A stretch of 7,132 nucleotides of DNA from Limisphaerales bacterium (GTDB taxonomy: Bacteria; Verrucomicrobiota; Verrucomicrobiia; Limisphaerales; UBA11358), in NCBI GenBank assembly GCA_003133815.1, contig PKZR01000321.1:1-7132 (forward strand), in the 5' to 3' direction. The position numbers were made by a program, and so were the translations under genes. Shown here piece after piece: positions 6,999 through 7,132 of this stretch (position 1 is its first letter; each line of letters opens with the position of its first letter). The notes under the pieces were generated by a model. It saw nothing but the letters and a program-made list of their open reading frames with translations, was not told the origin of the DNA and did no database searches.

Positions 6999-7132
6999 TC
7001 CATAAAGCGCGAATCCGGTCAAAAACCAACTTGCCCCGCCATCTTTGCTGTCCTATTCTGCTTGGCTGTGAAGAAGACGGTCAAGCCATCTGAAGTCGCC
7101 AAAGGCAGTTGCGCGGGCGCGGAAGTCTGCCC
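6999..7132. other. Downstream region with fragmentary open frames, no clear terminator
   Basis: No hairpin with a T-run follows the stop at 6996-6998. On the plus strand a GTG at 7068 opens a frame of 21 codons running off the window, with no Shine-Dalgarno sequence; the same frame is open back to the preceding stop. On the minus strand two frames enter from the edge, one ending at 7053-7055 (25 codons in the window) and one at 7019-7021. Any of these could be the end or start of a neighbouring gene, but I cannot choose between them. Confidence 0.4.

Overview
The window holds one compact plus-strand signalling operon: three genes, each with a receiver (REC) domain, filling about 250-6998. Composition is moderately GC-rich (estimated by eye) and coding is dense. 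Two of the three starts lack a clear Shine-Dalgarno sequence. The style of the proteins, with many PAS domains and REC-HDOD and REC-HD-like regulators, fits a soil or aquatic bacterium such as a Verrucomicrobiota (Pedosphaera/Limisphaerales-like) member. That placement is an inference from protein style, not from a marker gene; planctomycetes or deltaproteobacterial lineages remain possible.

Layout: 1-249 is a non-coding leader in which I see a small hairpin but no convincing promoter. 250-4623 encodes a cytoplasmic hybrid histidine kinase of 1457 aa, with REC, eight consecutive PAS domains, a DHp domain with the phospho-accepting His, and a HATPase domain. 4620-5819 overlaps it by an ATGA junction and encodes a 399-aa REC-HDOD response regulator. 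After a 12-nt gap, 5832-6998 encodes a 388-aa REC protein whose C-terminal part is a degenerate HD-GYP-like domain. 6999-7132 is downstream sequence with only fragmentary open frames.

How they may work together: the kinase has no transmembrane segment, so it probably reads intracellular cues (redox, ligands, oxygen or light-related cofactors) through its PAS array. It has its own N-terminal REC and sits with two separate REC proteins, so the module looks like a branched phosphorelay. None of the three proteins has a visible DNA-binding, GGDEF or EAL domain. Output would therefore have to pass through the HDOD and HD-like domains, most likely by protein-protein interaction. The HDOD protein keeps a full set of HD-type metal-ligand-like residues, whereas the HD-GYP-like protein has lost the HD pair and most ligands.

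The most noteworthy points are this all-REC operon without a conventional output, the metal-site contrast between the two HD-superfamily regulators, and the near-duplicate PAS1 and PAS7 at opposite ends of the PAS array.
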